From Gammaproteobacteria bacterium (GTDB lineage Bacteria; Pseudomonadota; Gammaproteobacteria; UWMA-0217), in assembly GCA_027031685.1 (NCBI GenBank), contig JALVPS010000149.1, positions 1 through 5,963 on the forward strand: 5,963 nucleotides of DNA, written 5' to 3'. The notes under the pieces are model-generated. The model ran no database searches, was not told the DNA's origin, and saw only the letters and a list, made by a program, of their open reading frames with translations. Of this stretch, positions 5,450 through 5,963 are shown one piece after another; within the stretch, counting starts at the first letter, position 1, and every line of letters starts with the position of its first letter. The translations under genes and the position numbers were made by a program.

Positions 5450-5486
5450 GTAGAAACCAGAGACCCGAAACAAAGGGGATTAAGAC
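5450..5486. repeat. 37-bp direct repeat, copy A (CRISPR-repeat-like)
   Basis: On the plus strand it starts GTAGAAACCAGAGACCCG and ends CAAAGGGGATTAAGAC. It fills most of the 56-base gap between the 70-aa and 87-aa genes. Its first nine bases (GTAGAAACC) look more like a CRISPR repeat than those of copy B, which seem altered to hold a ribosome site. Following bases on the plus strand contain a short ACTCAG duplication (5485-5496). Together with copy B it is the only such pair in the window. Confidence 0.8.
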
Positions 5487-5492
5487 TCAGAC

Positions 5493-5705
5493 TCAGAAGC
5501 GCCTCCGCGCCAGGTCGAAACGTGGGGTGGTGTTGTGCGCGGCGATCAGCGCCCGCTCCGCCTCGATGGCCTCGCGGGCTGCCTGCGTGTAGGGGGTGAT
5601 GGGGCGCCGGCCCTCGTGCCACGCCTCGCGCAGCGTGCCGGCCTTGATGGCCGCCTCCAGCGCGGCGCGGGCCAGGGCCCGGGTGTCTTGCGTGTCGTCT
5701 GTCAT
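5493..5705 (-). CDS. Small helical phage protein (70 aa), first gene of the operon
   Basis: The 70-aa product begins with an acidic, Asp/Thr-rich segment (MTDDTQDT) followed by alanine-rich helices, ALARAALEAAIKAGTLREAW (10-29) and TQAAREAIEAERALIAAH (40-57), and a basic end (PRFDLARRRF). This is a charged two-helix protein with no cysteine and no membrane segment. No family is recognised. The ATG is preceded by GGAG 6 bases upstream, and the gene is the first after the predicted promoter at 5857-5885, so it would head the leftward transcript with a leader of roughly 145 bases. Its position suggests an early accessory or regulatory protein, but nothing in the sequence proves it. Confidence 0.75.
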   Translation of the reverse strand: MTDDTQDTRALARAALEAAIKAGTLREAWHEGRRPITPYTQAAREAIEAERALIAAHNTTPRFDLARRRF

Positions 5706-5732
5706 CTCTGTCTCCGTGTCCGTCCGTCGTTG

Positions 5733-5752
5733 AAAACCGCCGGGTCACCCGG
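5733..5752 (-). other. Leader hairpin with short T run (possible attenuator)
   Basis: On the minus strand CCGGG-TGA-CCCGG forms a perfect 5-bp stem, followed after CGG by TTTT. It lies inside the predicted leader of the operon, about 30 bases before the first start codon. The T run is short and separated from the stem, so it is a weak terminator at best. Confidence 0.25.
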
Positions 5753-5771
5753 GGGGAGGTAGGCCCCGGGC

Positions 5772-5789
5772 CCCGGCTGCCGGGTTTTT
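5772..5789 (+). terminator. Rightward rho-independent terminator-like hairpin
   Basis: CCCGG-CTG-CCGGG is followed directly by TTTTT on the plus strand. The stem is only 5 bp but all G-C. No gene reads rightward into it here, so it may stop antisense transcription or be a chance product of GC-rich leader sequence. Confidence 0.35.
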
Positions 5790-5856
5790 CTCCAGCGGGG
5801 GCAATCGGCCCGGCGGAACCCCCTTCAGCTGGGCTGGTGGGGTGTCGGTGAAGAAA

Positions 5857-5885
5857 AGATTACCCACGGGTTGATTTTAAGTCAA
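5857..5885 (-). promoter_or_regulatory. Leftward sigma70-like promoter of the operon
   Basis: On the minus strand TTGACT (5885-5880, five of six bases of the consensus -35) is followed after exactly 17 bases by TAATCT (5862-5857), a weak -10. It lies in the only AT-rich stretch of the right end, just downstream of a terminator and about 145 bases before the first gene. No other promoter this good is evident upstream of the operon. Confidence 0.5.
5871..5885. promoter_or_regulatory. Operator-like dyad over the -35 box
   Basis: TTGATTTTAAGTCAA is an imperfect palindrome in which six of the seven arm positions pair. It overlaps the -35 hexamer, the usual place for a repressor operator. The repressor itself would lie outside the window. 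Only one copy is seen. Confidence 0.35.
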
Positions 5886-5896
5886 TACCCCTAGGT

Positions 5897-5923
5897 AAAC
5901 AAAATGCGGGAGCGCCCTCCCGC
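5897..5923 (-). terminator. Leftward rho-independent terminator of an off-window gene
   Basis: GCGGGAG (5906-5912) and CTCCCGC (5917-5923) form a perfect 7-bp stem with a 4-base loop. On the minus strand it is followed by ATTTTGTTT. This is a proper leftward terminator, so a minus-strand gene beyond the right edge probably ends nearby, and the operon to the left is transcriptionally separate from it. Confidence 0.6.
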
Positions 5924-5940
5924 CGCCCGGCTGGCGGGGT

Positions 5941-5963
5941 GGGAACAGCGGGAACAGCGGGAA
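5941..5963. repeat. 9-bp tandem repeat GGGAACAGC, about 2.6 copies, cut by edge
   Basis: GGGAACAGC starts at 5941 and again at 5950, and a third copy begins at 5959 and runs off the window. Perfect short tandem repeats may be iteron-like protein sites or simple slippage. The total copy number is unknown. Confidence 0.6.

Larger units (their letters stand above)
5706..5963. other. Gene-free control region at the right end
   Basis: About 258 bases hold no frame that looks like a gene. From right to left they contain a tandem repeat, a leftward terminator, an AT-rich promoter with a dyad, and GC-rich hairpins in the leader. A rightward frame from 5904 (MRERPPAARL) crosses the terminator hairpin and the tandem repeat and is not accepted. 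Confidence 0.5.

Noticed and set aside
4615..5486. A true CRISPR array
   Set aside because: The two repeat units are about 830 bp apart with genes between them; there are no regular spacers and no cas genes.
3457..5592. Long plus-strand open frame of 711 codons
   Set aside because: It lies opposite well-supported exonuclease, RecT and small genes, has low-complexity Gly/Ala/Val/Leu/His-rich composition and no domain; typical antisense shadow in GC-rich DNA.
5904..5963. Start of a rightward gene (MRERPPAARL...)
   Set aside because: It crosses the terminator stem and the tandem repeat, has no clear ribosome site, and repeats WEQREQRE only because of the DNA repeat.

Overview
The window looks like one end of a prophage, or phage-derived integrative element, in a GC-rich proteobacterium (probably a gammaproteobacterium, because the partial tRNA closely resembles gammaproteobacterial tRNA-Arg(ACG)). 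It starts inside the 3' half of that tRNA gene (1-45). An integrase gene follows immediately, facing the tRNA, which is the usual layout of an element integrated at a tRNA 3' end.

Every credible protein gene (thirteen reading frames, one of them only 19 codons) lies on the minus strand and reads right to left as one compact, probably co-transcribed unit. In order of transcription they are: a 70-aa helical protein (5705-5493); an 87-aa unknown (5436-5173); two small cysteine-rich proteins (5157-4882 and 4885-4661); a 19-codon micro-ORF (4664-4605); a YqaJ/lambda-type exonuclease (4608-3592); a RecT-type annealing protein (3599-2574); a 40-aa membrane protein (2561-2439); a phage CsrA (2439-2257); an 83-aa phage unknown (2260-2009); an HTH/HNH endonuclease (2028-1378); a DUF4224 excisionase-like protein (1381-1157); and the tyrosine integrase (1170-109). 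Many junctions are 4-base ATGA overlaps, so translational coupling is likely. Exonuclease plus RecT form a two-component recombination system; DUF4224 plus Int form the integration/excision module; CsrA supplies a possible post-transcriptional control layer.

The right end (5706-5963) has no convincing gene. It holds a leftward rho-independent terminator, a leftward sigma70-like promoter with a dyad over its -35 box, GC-rich hairpins in the leader, and a 9-bp tandem repeat at the edge.

The least ordinary feature is a pair of 37-bp direct repeats (5450-5486 and 4615-4651) lying just before two gene starts. Read on the plus strand they have the length and 3' end (GGGGATTAAGAC) of a CRISPR repeat, yet stand alone about 830 bp apart with no array. 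They could be solitary CRISPR-repeat mimics of the RNA anti-CRISPR type, or an unrelated regulatory repeat. The second copy sits inside a duplication of the exonuclease translation start.
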